DNA of 64,000 bases from Echinicola strongylocentroti (GTDB lineage Bacteria; Bacteroidota; Bacteroidia; Cytophagales; Cyclobacteriaceae): contig NZ_CP030041.1 of the NCBI RefSeq assembly GCF_003260975.1, forward strand, positions 1,764,501-1,828,500. Direction: 5' to 3'. Shown one piece after another: positions 43,952-52,447 of the stretch. The notes under the pieces are model-generated. The model was not told the DNA's origin. It saw nothing but the letters and a program-made list of their open reading frames with translations, and searched no databases. A program made the translations under genes and the position numbers. Each line of letters starts with the position of its first letter. Positions within the stretch are counted from its first letter, which is position 1.

Positions 43952-44173
43952 ATGTATTGGACGTTAGAATTAGCATCTTACTTGGAAGATGCCCCATGGC
44001 CAGCTACTAAAGATGAATTGATTGACTACGCTATTCGTACGGGAACTCCTCTTGAAGTAGTAGAGAATCTTCAGGAACTTGAGGACGATGGCGAGCCGTA
44101 TGAAAATATCGAAGAAATCTGGCCTGATTATCCAACAAAAGACGACTTCTTCTTTAATGAAGATGAATATTAA
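43952..44173 (+). CDS. DUF2795-domain protein
   Basis: 73 aa, very acidic, no signal. It matches the short DUF2795 family of Bacteroidota, with 'ELASYLEDAPWPATKDELIDYA' (region about 6-27) and 'GTPLEVVENLQELEDDGEPYENIEEIWPDYP' (region about 31-61) as hallmark blocks and an Asp/Glu-rich tail. Function is unknown; the small size and high acidity suggest a protein-binding role. The gene has its own -7 box and is closed by a terminator that starts within 2 bp of the stop. Confidence 0.9.
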   Translation: MYWTLELASYLEDAPWPATKDELIDYAIRTGTPLEVVENLQELEDDGEPYENIEEIWPDYPTKDDFFFNEDEY

Positions 44174-44174
44174 A

Positions 44175-44198
44175 AAAAAGCCCTCCACAGGGCTTTTT
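44175..44198 (+). terminator. Rho-independent terminator after the DUF2795 gene
   Basis: AAAAAGCCCT (44175-44184) pairs perfectly with AGGGCTTTTT (44189-44198) across a 4-nt loop. It may also serve the opposing LytTR gene ending at 44204. Confidence 0.9.
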
Positions 44199-44203
44199 CT
44201 TTT

Positions 44204-44941
44204 TCACACCCCTAGCACCGACTTCAGCTTTGTCATTCCACTTCGGCTTACAGGAATGGTATCACCTCTCCGCAAGCGAAGTACATTACCCTCTTTTTGA
44301 TAAGGCTCCACACTGGTGATTTCCGCAATATTGACCAGATATGAGCGGTGCACCCTTACAAACTTTCTCGGATCAAGCACTGACTCCAAAAACTTAAGCG
44401 TGCGGTTCTTCAAGTACTTTTTTCCTTTTATATGGATATTCACAAAGTCATCATTGGCTTCAAAAAACGCCACCTCATTCACGGGGATCACCTTGATCTC
44501 CCCTTTCTCTTTCAGTACAATCCTACTCGCAAACTCCTCTTGGATCATTTGTCCTTTAGAAGCAAGTAGCTGCTGGACAGACGCTCCGCTTTCCTGAAGA
44601 GAAAACTTCTTTATTGCGGCCTCAAAACGGGACTGGGAAAAAGGCTTGAGCAAATAATCTACGGCATGATTATCAAAAGCCTTAACCGCATACTCATCAA
44701 AAGCAGTACTGAAAATCACCGCTGGCGGATGCTCAAGCAGCTCCAACATTTCAAAACCATTGATACGGGGCATCTGAACATCCAAGAATATCAAATCAGG
44801 TTCGTACTGGTGGATTGCCTTCAACCCCTGAAAACCGTCTTGACAAATGGCTACTACTTTAAAATCCGGAAACCCCTCAAGGTACTCCTCTACAAGCTGT
44901 GCCGCCAATGGCTCATCGTCAATTATTATCGTTTTGATCAT
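44204..44941 (-). CDS. LytTR-family response regulator
   Basis: 245 aa. The N-terminal receiver domain (about 1-120) has 'IDDEP', phospho-acceptor Asp in 'LIFLDVQMP' (about residue 55), and Lys in 'LLKPFS'. The C-terminal LytTR DNA-binding domain (about 145-243) has 'ANDDFVNIHIKGKKYL', 'FVRVHRSYLVNI' and the terminal 'PVSRSGMTKLKS'. It overlaps the upstream sensor kinase gene by 23 bp, so the pair is a typical LytS/LytR system. The genes controlled probably include its own operon. Confidence 0.95.
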   Translation of the reverse strand: MIKTIIIDDEPLAAQLVEEYLEGFPDFKVVAICQDGFQGLKAIHQYEPDLIFLDVQMPRINGFEMLELLEHPPAVIFSTAFDEYAVKAFDNHAVDYLLKPFSQSRFEAAIKKFSLQESGASVQQLLASKGQMIQEEFASRIVLKEKGEIKVIPVNEVAFFEANDDFVNIHIKGKKYLKNRTLKFLESVLDPRKFVRVHRSYLVNIAEITSVEPYQKEGNVLRLRRGDTIPVSRSGMTKLKSVLGV

Positions 44942-45974
44942 AGGTCAAAGGGATGCTTAGGTTTACTTCAAATAACTCGGGAGATTGCTTGACCTTAAGC
45001 AGGTCATGACGGCCAAACAACAAATACATTCTTCTTTTAACGGATTCCAGTCCAAATCCCTCCCCATTGGAGTTGACCGCTTCTGGATCATAGGGGTTAC
45101 TGATCATTATATTAAGAAAATTCCCTATTTTATTGACCAGGATTTTTATGCAGACCCTATCAGTCCGCCCATAAATACCGTGCTTAACGGCATTTTCCAA
45201 CAGCGGTTGTATCAAAAGCGATGGCAACATCAATTTTTCTGTTTCTTCTTCTACAAAGAAGTCCACTTCTAATCGATGCCCAAACCTCACCTTTTCTATT
45301 TCCAAAAAAAGCTGCAAACACTTCATCTCTTCCCGAACACCTACCCACTCCATGGGATCTTTCCGAATGGTCCCTCTCAAAAATTCCGACAATTGCAGTA
45401 TCATTTCACGGGCTTGTTCTGGCTTTCGTTTGACCAGGGCACTGACAGAATTCAGGCTATTGAACAAAAAATGGGGCTGGAGCTGCTGACGGAGATGGTA
45501 CATCTCAGCCTCCTTGGACAACTTATCCATCATTTCTGTTCTTCTCCTAGCTTCCAGCTGATCTTCCAGCTGTCCTCCAACAATCAAAAACCCCGTATAT
45601 GCCCCAAATAACATCAATACAAAAACTCCCCGAACATACCTTGATTCACGCAAAAAAGTCAAATACCCCCATTCCGACTCAAGCAGATGCTTTAACGCCA
45701 ATTCTCCCGCAAGTACTATCACCACTCCCAAAAGGAGGGGCAATCCTACCCATAACCAAGAATTGCCTTTTTGGGGCTTATAAAACCTGAAAATATTCTC
45801 GAGCAGCATCCCCCCTGCAAAAACCAACAACACATACACTAAGCTATCGACTACACTATCCCCCAACCTCACTCCGTAAGCTGTCAACAGGAAGCTATTT
45901 ACAGCCCCGAAACAAACAAGGACCAGCATGACCTTTAGCCAGCCATACGATGTTTTCAGCAGCCTGTTAACCAT
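44919..45974 (-). CDS. LytS-type sensor histidine kinase
   Basis: 351 aa. Four N-terminal hydrophobic helices (about residues 13-145) form the sensor; there is no large external domain. The kinase core has the His_kinase box 'LRQQLQPHFLFNSLNSVSALV' (in part; His near residue 168) and an HATPase end with 'PLLENAVKHG' and 'GFGLESVKRRM'. It starts 10 bp after a LiaF-like membrane protein and overlaps the LytTR regulator gene by 23 bp. A stimulus sensed in the membrane, possibly through the LiaF-like protein, is inferred. Confidence 0.93.
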   Translation of the reverse strand: MVNRLLKTSYGWLKVMLVLVCFGAVNSFLLTAYGVRLGDSVVDSLVYVLLVFAGGMLLENIFRFYKPQKGNSWLWVGLPLLLGVVIVLAGELALKHLLESEWGYLTFLRESRYVRGVFVLMLFGAYTGFLIVGGQLEDQLEARRRTEMMDKLSKEAEMYHLRQQLQPHFLFNSLNSVSALVKRKPEQAREMILQLSEFLRGTIRKDPMEWVGVREEMKCLQLFLEIEKVRFGHRLEVDFFVEEETEKLMLPSLLIQPLLENAVKHGIYGRTDRVCIKILVNKIGNFLNIMISNPYDPEAVNSNGEGFGLESVKRRMYLLFGRHDLLKVKQSPELFEVNLSIPLTYDQNDNN

Positions 45975-45984
45975 CTAATCTACC

Positions 45985-46785
45985 TTAATACGATTTGATA
46001 TCCAGCCCCCCAAACAACACCGTTCCGGTGATGGTCAACACCTTGTTGGATTCCCCAGTTCCCTGTGGATACATCCGCTTGTCTTCTACTCCCGCAAAAA
46101 TATTGGTCACCCCCATCTTCAGGTCCCAATGGGGCGGCATGAGTAACTTCACCCCGCCAAAAGCCACCTCAACACTAAGTACGGCGTTTTCGGAGAGGTC
46201 TGCTTGGGTAAGGTCAATTTCAGTTCCGCCAAAAATGGCAGACACCTTTCCTCCTTTAAAGTTTTTGGACAATATCCTCTTCTGTATACCACAGAATAGC
46301 GCCTGGGAATTAACAACATCAGCCTGCTCGGAAGAGGTCGCTGCACCAGCTGCTGGGTCCTCTCCGGACATAAAAGGTTCTCCCTTCTCCTGTCCTTTGC
46401 TTGGCCCGTAAGGTGTTTTTGGCTCAGGAGGACACCATCTTCCAAAGTTCTCTAAGGCCTTCCTGTTTTTAGTGGCCAGTAAAAATAGCCCCAACAGAAT
46501 CAGCCCACCCGGCACCATGTATCTTTCCATCCCAAAAGGGATTTCCAGTTCGTTCTTTAAAAGAAAGAACCCTCCAAAAAGCAACATAAAAAAACCAAAT
46601 CCACTTTGGAAATTGTGTTTTGAAAGTGTAATAAGACCTACAGCCACAAAAATCATCGGCCAACTAAAAATCCATTCCGGAACGACTACGCCCAACTGTC
46701 GCACAAGCAAGAACAGCCCGACAGCCAATACTATCAATCCGGTAGTGGTCCTGCCACCATCTCCGCGTCCATATTTATTTTTCAT
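45985..46785 (-). CDS. LiaF/YvqF-like membrane protein
   Basis: 266 aa. About four hydrophobic helices in the first 105 residues ('LIVLAVGLFLLVRQLGVVVP', 'MIFVAVGLITL', 'FFMLLFGGFFLLKN', 'GLILLGLFLLA'), then a linker and a C-terminal beta-rich domain (about 170-266) with 'KVSAIFGGTEIDLTQADL' and 'VAFGGVKLLMPPHWDL', the pattern of the LiaF/YvqF C-terminal domain. In Bacillus LiaF inhibits the LiaS kinase. Here it starts the operon with LytS- and LytTR-type genes, so an analogous inhibitory role on a different kinase class is plausible. Confidence 0.85.
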   Translation of the reverse strand: MKNKYGRGDGGRTTTGLIVLAVGLFLLVRQLGVVVPEWIFSWPMIFVAVGLITLSKHNFQSGFGFFMLLFGGFFLLKNELEIPFGMERYMVPGGLILLGLFLLATKNRKALENFGRWCPPEPKTPYGPSKGQEKGEPFMSGEDPAAGAATSSEQADVVNSQALFCGIQKRILSKNFKGGKVSAIFGGTEIDLTQADLSENAVLSVEVAFGGVKLLMPPHWDLKMGVTNIFAGVEDKRMYPQGTGESNKVLTITGTVLFGGLDIKSY

Positions 46786-46932
46786 AGTGAAGGTAAATTA
46801 GTCCAAAATCCAATAATGCACTAAATCTACTTCAACTTAAAAAAATATCCACTAACATTTAGGTGGCAGACTATGAAAACTCGGTAAATGACCCGTTTTT
46901 AAAGGTAAACAGTGTCTCCACCATCGCAAAGG

Positions 46933-47616
46933 CTAATCCCCCTTTCTTCGATGGAGTAAAAATTGGGCATATTCCATATCTTCCGGGGTGGTAATCTTGA
47001 TGTTCTCATAATTACCAGCGATAAGATACACCTGCCTTCCCTGATGCTCAAAAACCGTAGCATCATCTGTAAAATGATGAAGCTCCGTCACGTCAAATGC
47101 CTGCTTGATCATTTTTAGATCAAATGTTTGCGGGGTTTGTACCAAACGGAAATATTGTCTTTCTTGATAAAAGGATTTGTTTTCATCGGTAAGTTTCCGA
47201 ATGGAGTCTTTTAGCGGGGTAACAGCAATGGCACTGCCATATTCTGCAGCTTTATCATAGCCCAAGCTTATCACCTCAGGAGAAACAAAAGGCCTGACAC
47301 CATCGTGAATGGCCACCAACCCATCTTTCCAGCTGATGCTATTGAGTCCATTTTTTACCGACTGGAAACGTGACATGCCCCCAGCCACCACCTCATGCGG
47401 AACGGTAAAACCAAACTGCTGGCATAGCTCCTGCCAAAAAGAAAAGTCCACTTCCGGAATCACCAAGACAAGCTTGATCGATGGATCCAACTGATAAAAA
47501 ACTTCCAAGGTCCACATCAACACTGGCTTTCCCCCTATCTCAAGATACTGTTTTGGTATCGGGGAGCCCATTCTGGCACCTCTCCCTCCTGCTACAATAA
47601 TGGCTGCTCTGTTCAT
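46933..47616 (-). CDS. ispD: 2-C-methyl-D-erythritol 4-phosphate cytidylyltransferase
   Basis: 227 aa. IspD makes CDP-methylerythritol from MEP and CTP in the non-mevalonate isoprenoid pathway. The CTP-binding loop is 'IIVAGGRGARMGSPIPKQYL' (residues about 6-25) and 'AIHDGVRPFVS' is the second conserved block; 'AVTPLKDSIRK' and 'QTPQTFD' follow. The length is normal. It lies downstream of queA on the same strand, but a strong terminator separates the two. Confidence 0.95.
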   Translation of the reverse strand: MNRAAIIVAGGRGARMGSPIPKQYLEIGGKPVLMWTLEVFYQLDPSIKLVLVIPEVDFSFWQELCQQFGFTVPHEVVAGGMSRFQSVKNGLNSISWKDGLVAIHDGVRPFVSPEVISLGYDKAAEYGSAIAVTPLKDSIRKLTDENKSFYQERQYFRLVQTPQTFDLKMIKQAFDVTELHHFTDDATVFEHQGRQVYLIAGNYENIKITTPEDMEYAQFLLHRRKGD

Positions 47617-47707
47617 AAAACTCGTTTAGCTTTCGCCCGCAAAAGTAGTTAATAAAAAAAAGACACGTATAGACCACGTGTTAACGTTTGGTGAATTTTA
47701 TATCAAC

Positions 47708-47737
47708 AAAAAAGGCGCTTCGATGAGCGCCTTTTTT
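47708..47737. terminator. Strong terminator between queA and ispD
   Basis: AAAAAAGGCGCT (47708-47719) pairs perfectly with AGCGCCTTTTTT (47726-47737) over a 6-nt loop. It is symmetric and lies directly past the queA stop (47739) on the minus strand. Confidence 0.9.
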
Positions 47738-47738
47738 G

Positions 47739-48788
47739 TTATAGTATCAACATGGCGTCTCCATAGGAGAAGAACTTATATTTTTCCTTTATCGCCTCTT
47801 GGTAGGCCTTCATGATCAGGTCATACCCTCCAAAAGCCGCTGTCGTCATTAACAGTGTCGACTCAGGCAAATGAAAATTGGTAATCAGGGAGTTGGCGAT
47901 TTTAAAATCATACGGAGGGATGATAAACTTATCTGTCCAACCACTGGATGGTTTAAGCCTGTTATTGGCCGTAACGGAAGACTCGACAGTCTTCAGGGAA
48001 GTAGTTCCTACCGCCACTACCCTTCTTTTGGCATCCAGTGCATCATTGACCAGATCAACGGTTTTTTCAGGAATATCATAATTTTCTGAATCCATTTTGT
48101 GCTTGGTAAGGTCTTCCACATCCACCTGACGGAATGTACCCAATCCAATATGAAGGGTAATAGGAGACACCTCCACTCCTTTGATTTCCAGCCTCTTCAG
48201 CAAATGAGGAGTAAAATGAAGTCCGGCAGTCGGTGCCGCCACAGCCCCCACATGCTCGGCATAGATCGTTTGATAACGCTCTCTGTCTTCCTCCTCTACT
48301 TTCCTGTCGATAAAATCCTTTAGTATGGGCGTTTCTCCCAGGGCATCTATGGTCTTGTAAAATTCTTCATCTGTACCATCAAACAAGAAACGTATCGTCC
48401 TTCCGCGTGACGTGGTATTATCGATGACTTCCGCCACCAAATCACTGTCGCCAAAATAAAGCTTGTTGCCAACACGAATCTTTCTGGCCGGATCGACGAG
48501 CACATCCCAAAGCCTAAGCTCTTGGTTCAGTTCCCTTAGCAAGAACACTTCGATCTTCGCACCAGTCTTTTCTTTATTCCCATAAAGTCGAGCAGGAAAG
48601 ACCTTCGTGTTATTGGTCACGAAGACATCTCCTTCATCAAAATATTCAATAACGTCCTTGAAAATCCTGTGCTCTATCTTGCCAGTGTCTCTGTGCACCA
48701 CCATCAGCCGGGATTCGTCCCTGTTGTCCGATGGATATAAAGAAATGAGTTTTTTAGGAACTTCGAATTTGAAATCTGATAATTTCAT
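47739..48788 (-). CDS. queA: tRNA preQ1(34) S-adenosylmethionine ribosyltransferase-isomerase
   Basis: 349 aa. QueA transfers and isomerises the ribosyl part of SAM onto preQ1 in tRNA to make epoxyqueuosine. It starts '[19 protein letters not shown]', contains '[19 protein letters not shown]' near residue 185 and '[18 protein letters not shown]' near 310, the family's signatures. It is monocistronic, followed by a strong terminator. Divergent from the MacB-like permease gene (128 bp). Confidence 0.97.
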   Translation of the reverse strand: MKLSDFKFEVPKKLISLYPSDNRDESRLMVVHRDTGKIEHRIFKDVIEYFDEGDVFVTNNTKVFPARLYGNKEKTGAKIEVFLLRELNQELRLWDVLVDPARKIRVGNKLYFGDSDLVAEVIDNTTSRGRTIRFLFDGTDEEFYKTIDALGETPILKDFIDRKVEEEDRERYQTIYAEHVGAVAAPTAGLHFTPHLLKRLEIKGVEVSPITLHIGLGTFRQVDVEDLTKHKMDSENYDIPEKTVDLVNDALDAKRRVVAVGTTSLKTVESSVTANNRLKPSSGWTDKFIIPPYDFKIANSLITNFHLPESTLLMTTAAFGGYDLIMKAYQEAIKEKYKFFSYGDAMLIL

Positions 48789-48916
48789 ATGTATTTTTAA
48801 GAGAAATATGATGAATATTTTGATTTACGATTAGGTCGTAAAAACCGCAAAGTTAATAAGAATTATAGCGAATTCTATCTATATTGTCAAATAGTTTTTA
48901 AACAAAATTTTATCAG

Positions 48917-50164
48917 GTGATTATTTTCAAACTTATTTGGGAGAGTTTCCGGTTTGCATTGCAAGCTTTGCGGTCTAACCTGACACGGACGGTATTATCG
49001 CTCTTGGGTGTCACTATCGGGATTTTTGCCATTATTGCTGTTTTCACTTTGGTAGATTCCCTAGAGAAAAACATTAAATCCAGCTTTTCGTTCCTTGGCA
49101 CCAATGTATTGCGCGTAGATCGCTTCCCTTTTTCCTCTGGGCCTGGCGAATATCCTTGGTGGAGGTACTTCAGAAGACCCCCTGGCAATTATAGTGAATT
49201 CGTATTTCTAAAGGACAGGCTCCAAAATGCGGAAGCCATCACTATCTCTGCCTCTTCCTCCGCCACCCTAAAAAGAGGAAGCAGCTCCTTTGAAGGAGCC
49301 AACTTGGAAGGAGTAGTTTTTGATCACAAAGAAGTATATGATGTACCAGTGGTGGATGGACGTTTTTTTACCGAACTGGAAATCACCGCCGCCAGAAATG
49401 TCACCGTCCTCGGCGCCAAAATCGCTAACGCCCTCTTCCCCGAAGGAGATGCCGTCGGCAAGGAGATGAAAATCAAAGGCCAAAAATTCGTAGTCATCGG
49501 GCTTCTGGAAGAAGAAGGCGAAGGACTATTTGACCTCCCCTCAAAAGACGATGCCTGTCTGATACCTTTTGGCTCTTTTGGGAAAATGTACTATCTGGGC
49601 AGATGGGGCGTAGAACCAACGATTGCCGCCAAAGGCATGGACAGTGACAAAGGGCTGATCGCCCTGGAAAATGAAATGACAGGATTACTCCGGGGCAAAA
49701 GAGGGCTTAAACCAACAGAAGAAGATAATTTCGCCCTGAACAAGTCCGAATTTATCCAAAATGCCATTGGTGCCATCTTCGATGTTATCAGCATTGCTGG
49801 AGCAGTGATCGGTGGCTTCTCCATTTTGGTAGGCGGGTTTGGCATCGCCAATATCATGTTCGTCTCCGTCCGCGAGCGAACCAATATCATCGGCATCCAA
49901 AAATCCCTAGGAGCCAAAAACTATTTCATTCTACTGCAATTCTTGTTTGAATCCACCTTCCTCAGCCTCTTTGGAGGACTTACAGGCTTACTGTTGGTAT
50001 TTGCCATCACCTTCGTGCCCCTTGGCTCCTTGGAAATATTCATGTCCGCCAAAAACATGATCCTGGGCATCGGACTTTCCATGGTCATAGGCATGCTGTC
50101 GGGGGTTGTTCCCGCAGGAATTGCCGCAAGAATGGATCCTGTAGAAGCGATCAGAACGAATTGA
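48917..50164 (+). CDS. MacB/FtsX-like ABC transporter permease
   Basis: 415 aa starting at a GTG codon. N-terminal membrane helix (about 25-47, with 'TVLSLLGVTIGIFAIIAVFTLVD' in part), a MacB-type periplasmic core domain (about 50-270), and three C-terminal helices with the coupling motif 'VSVRERTNIIGIQKSLGAKNYFIL'. The C-terminus ends 'GIAARMDPVEAIRTN', typical of MacB-like proteins. No ATPase gene is adjacent, so the partner must be elsewhere. The substrate is unknown; export of lipoproteins, peptides or drugs is possible. Confidence 0.88.
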   Translation: MIIFKLIWESFRFALQALRSNLTRTVLSLLGVTIGIFAIIAVFTLVDSLEKNIKSSFSFLGTNVLRVDRFPFSSGPGEYPWWRYFRRPPGNYSEFVFLKDRLQNAEAITISASSSATLKRGSSSFEGANLEGVVFDHKEVYDVPVVDGRFFTELEITAARNVTVLGAKIANALFPEGDAVGKEMKIKGQKFVVIGLLEEEGEGLFDLPSKDDACLIPFGSFGKMYYLGRWGVEPTIAAKGMDSDKGLIALENEMTGLLRGKRGLKPTEEDNFALNKSEFIQNAIGAIFDVISIAGAVIGGFSILVGGFGIANIMFVSVRERTNIIGIQKSLGAKNYFILLQFLFESTFLSLFGGLTGLLLVFAITFVPLGSLEIFMSAKNMILGIGLSMVIGMLSGVVPAGIAARMDPVEAIRTN

Positions 50165-50307
50165 CCACTTCATCAATGCCTAATTGACATCATTTAAGGC
50201 AACACTATTGGCCCCTACCACCAAGAAAAGTCAACCTTTTTGATGTCAATCTGCTTGATATTCTTTCAACTATTCTTCATTAGCAATAAGAATTTCAGGC
50301 TGCAACA

Positions 50308-50844
50308 TCACCACACCTGTACGGCCACGCCGAACGTGAGCCTTACATAACTCGCCTCCTTGAGGTAGTCCACATCGGCGTAAAGGCTAAGTCTTCTATG
50401 GATGGTATTGAGCAGGTAGTTTGCCCGTACCATCACACCGTAATCGGTGCGGTGGGAATTTACTTCTTTTTGATTTAGGATGGAATAATAAGTGGCTCCG
50501 GGACCTAGAAAGAGCTTGCCCCTACCCACATCAGGCACCTCAAACAGGTATGCACCGCTAAATTTCATACTCCAATCTTGATAATGAGCCGGGCTTCCCT
50601 CTCCCTTTTCTTCATAGGCTTTAAAATAATCAAACTCTACTCCTAACTGAAGCGGGTTTTTACCTAGAGGCAGATTATACCTAAGCCCCACCACTGTTCC
50701 CATGGCACCTTCTCTTGGATTATCCAGAAACTTTTCCTGGTGACTTACACCTCCGTGTACGAGCAAAGCTCGGTCGTATAGATGCTGGGCAGAAAGCCCA
50801 TAACTCCACATGATCGCCAATAGGGCAAAAAGTAACTTTCTCAT
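50308..50844 (-). CDS. Small outer-membrane beta-barrel protein of unknown function
   Basis: 178 aa with a signal peptide (cleavage after 'GLSAQ'). The mature protein is built of alternating strands ('VGLRYNLPLGKNPLQLGVEFDYF', 'FLGPGATYYSIL', 'GVMVRANYLLN') and ends 'LTFGVAVQVW', with an aromatic terminal residue as in outer-membrane barrels; eight strands would fit. Repeat B3 begins only 7 bp upstream of the start codon, so this repeat forms the 5' flank of the gene. No partner gene is adjacent. Confidence 0.7.
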   Translation of the reverse strand: MRKLLFALLAIMWSYGLSAQHLYDRALLVHGGVSHQEKFLDNPREGAMGTVVGLRYNLPLGKNPLQLGVEFDYFKAYEEKGEGSPAHYQDWSMKFSGAYLFEVPDVGRGKLFLGPGATYYSILNQKEVNSHRTDYGVMVRANYLLNTIHRRLSLYADVDYLKEASYVRLTFGVAVQVW

Positions 50845-50851
50845 ATTTTTT

Positions 50852-50980
50852 TTTATTATACGCTTTCTTGCCAGTAGATTTTATTTCTCACCAAAGGCAC
50901 AGAACCCCCAGAATTAAATTAGGCTTTTCTGAGGTGAACCTATTTACTATTTCTGTGATTACTGACATCGTTGCGGATAC
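50852..50980 (+). repeat. Repeat family B, copy B3
   Basis: About 129 bp, same orientation as B1. It shares ATTATACGCTTTCTTGCCAG at the left and TTGCGGATACAC at the right. Relative to B1 it lacks about 15-20 bp of the TTTCCGTGGTTTC block and has about 10 bp of extra sequence near 50892. Its left end lies 7 bp from the ATG of the minus-strand barrel gene. Confidence 0.8.
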
Positions 50981-51178
50981 ACCTGTTTTTCTTAACTTAT
51001 GTATAACCAGATGTAGTTTACAAAAAATTTTCTTTAGAACACAAAAATACGTAAAAAACACCGTAAAAAGGCAAAAAACAGTATTTTCAAGCCTTTTCAC
51101 CACTATGGAAGTCGTGTACCTACGCTGTACTATCTCATCACCTCATTACCTGCATTCTATATACTATCTAAAAAAACA

Positions 51179-51354
51179 TTTAACCCGGAATATGCATTAG
51201 CCTATCTGTTGCGACCTTAAACTGCTTCAAAATCAGCCGTTTCACTTTAGTTTTCGGCATAACCGTAGCGGTGCTACGCTAATGCCTCCAAACTAACTGA
51301 TTTTCTTGCAATTTCAGCTCTCACTACGATTCCTAACACATAATCCGGGTTTAA
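51179..51354 (+). repeat. Repeat family A, copy A2 (MITE-like palindrome)
   Basis: 176 bp, the inverted counterpart of 5906-6081 with about five substitutions. Its ends are TTTAACCCGGAATATGC... and ...GCATAATCCGGG-like (here CACATAATCCGGG). The same central hairpin is present, and differences do not break its pairing badly. The rest of the 534-bp gap (50845-51378) holds repeat B3 and about 200 bp of AT-rich sequence with no gene. Confidence 0.85.
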
Positions 51355-51378
51355 TCAGGACACAACAACCTGCATCTC

Positions 51379-52239
51379 TTATTTTTCAAACTGGACAAAA
51401 ACAGGGTAATGGTCAGAAATCTCGTCAGTGATTTCGTCTTGTATAATCGTCGCAGAAACAAGCTTATCACCCAAAAAGGGATTGACCCAAATATAATCAA
51501 TACGTTCAGTAGAAGTTCCCCCGTGGGACTTGGTCGGGTAGCTGGAAACCAACTTGTCGTTGGTAAGCAGAAAAGCATCCAAGTACCCCGCTTCTTGCAC
51601 AATCCCCACCACAGGATAATCAAGCTGCCCTTGATTTAGGTTCCGGATGTTTTCGTTTTTGTCTTCGTCTTGCCTCATGCCATCGACCATTTCCTGGGTG
51701 TGGTAAGCAGAGTCTGCACTGGACAGGGAGTTAAAACCCCCCATGATCACAATTTTCTCATCCTGTGGCAATAAAGCTGCATGGGCTAGAATTTGCCGGA
51801 TTTCATACTGGCGTTTTTGATAGAGAAAAGGAGAAAAGTGCACAACAAAAACATGATAATCCTTGATCTGGGCATAGAGGTATGCGTGCCACATATTGTC
51901 CACTACTTTCTGAACGTTTAGGATAGGGTATTTTGAAGAAAGTGCAACGGGATAACCTTGGATCTTGGACATTACCGCATAGGGATGCCCATACCCGGAC
52001 GCAAAAGACTCGAGTCCTTTTTGTGTAAAATCGTTCATTTCCTGATACCCTATGACATCAGGCCCCAAGTCTTCAACCCATCGCTGATAGGAGGCTTTAT
52101 ACAAACTATCTTGCTGAAACCCCCTGAGCGTATTATATGAAAGCACCTTAAAACCCTCCTGAGCCATAGACGTTCCACTTGCTATAAACAACAACAAAAG
52201 ACTGAAGGAGGCATTTCTGATCACAGTATCCAGATCCAT
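51379..52239 (-). CDS. Endonuclease/exonuclease/phosphatase-family protein, exported
   Basis: 286 aa with a signal peptide cleaved near 'GTSMAQ'. The EEP fold motifs are: 'VIGYQEMNDF' (metal-binding Glu near residue 63), 'IVIMGGFNS' (usually GDFN; the metal Asp is replaced by Gly here), 'RIDYIWV' and the catalytic 'ISDHYPVFVQF'. The family covers nucleases, sphingomyelinases and phosphoinositide phosphatases; secretion favours a scavenging hydrolase. The Asp-to-Gly change in the GDFN motif may reduce or alter activity. It is monocistronic. Confidence 0.88.
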   Translation of the reverse strand: MDLDTVIRNASFSLLLLFIASGTSMAQEGFKVLSYNTLRGFQQDSLYKASYQRWVEDLGPDVIGYQEMNDFTQKGLESFASGYGHPYAVMSKIQGYPVALSSKYPILNVQKVVDNMWHAYLYAQIKDYHVFVVHFSPFLYQKRQYEIRQILAHAALLPQDEKIVIMGGFNSLSSADSAYHTQEMVDGMRQDEDKNENIRNLNQGQLDYPVVGIVQEAGYLDAFLLTNDKLVSSYPTKSHGGTSTERIDYIWVNPFLGDKLVSATIIQDEITDEISDHYPVFVQFEK

Positions 52240-52360
52240 AGGTATTAGTTTTTAATTAATTACGGTTTATTTCAGTAAGTTTTTTTCACTAATGCAGCTT
52301 TACAAGGGTCAAGCGTCACCTTCACATTATTTTCTTTAAGCCCGACTTATGCAAATCTAA

Positions 52361-52394
52361 AAATAAAAGGGCGTCCTGAATCTCCAAGACGCCC
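52361..52394 (-). terminator. Rho-independent terminator after recA
   Basis: GGGCGTC (52369-52375) pairs with GACGCCC (52388-52394) over a 12-nt loop; the minus strand continues into a U-rich run (complement of 52361-52368). It lies 53 bp past the recA stop. Confidence 0.7.
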
Positions 52395-52447
52395 ATTATT
52401 TTTAAGCTATTATTTTACGAAAACTGAACTCGTACTCATCGAGGTCA

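Noticed and set aside
50868..51200. 110-codon plus-strand frame between the barrel gene and the EEP gene
   Set aside because: It overlaps repeats B3 and A2 and has unlikely composition, so it is a chance frame.
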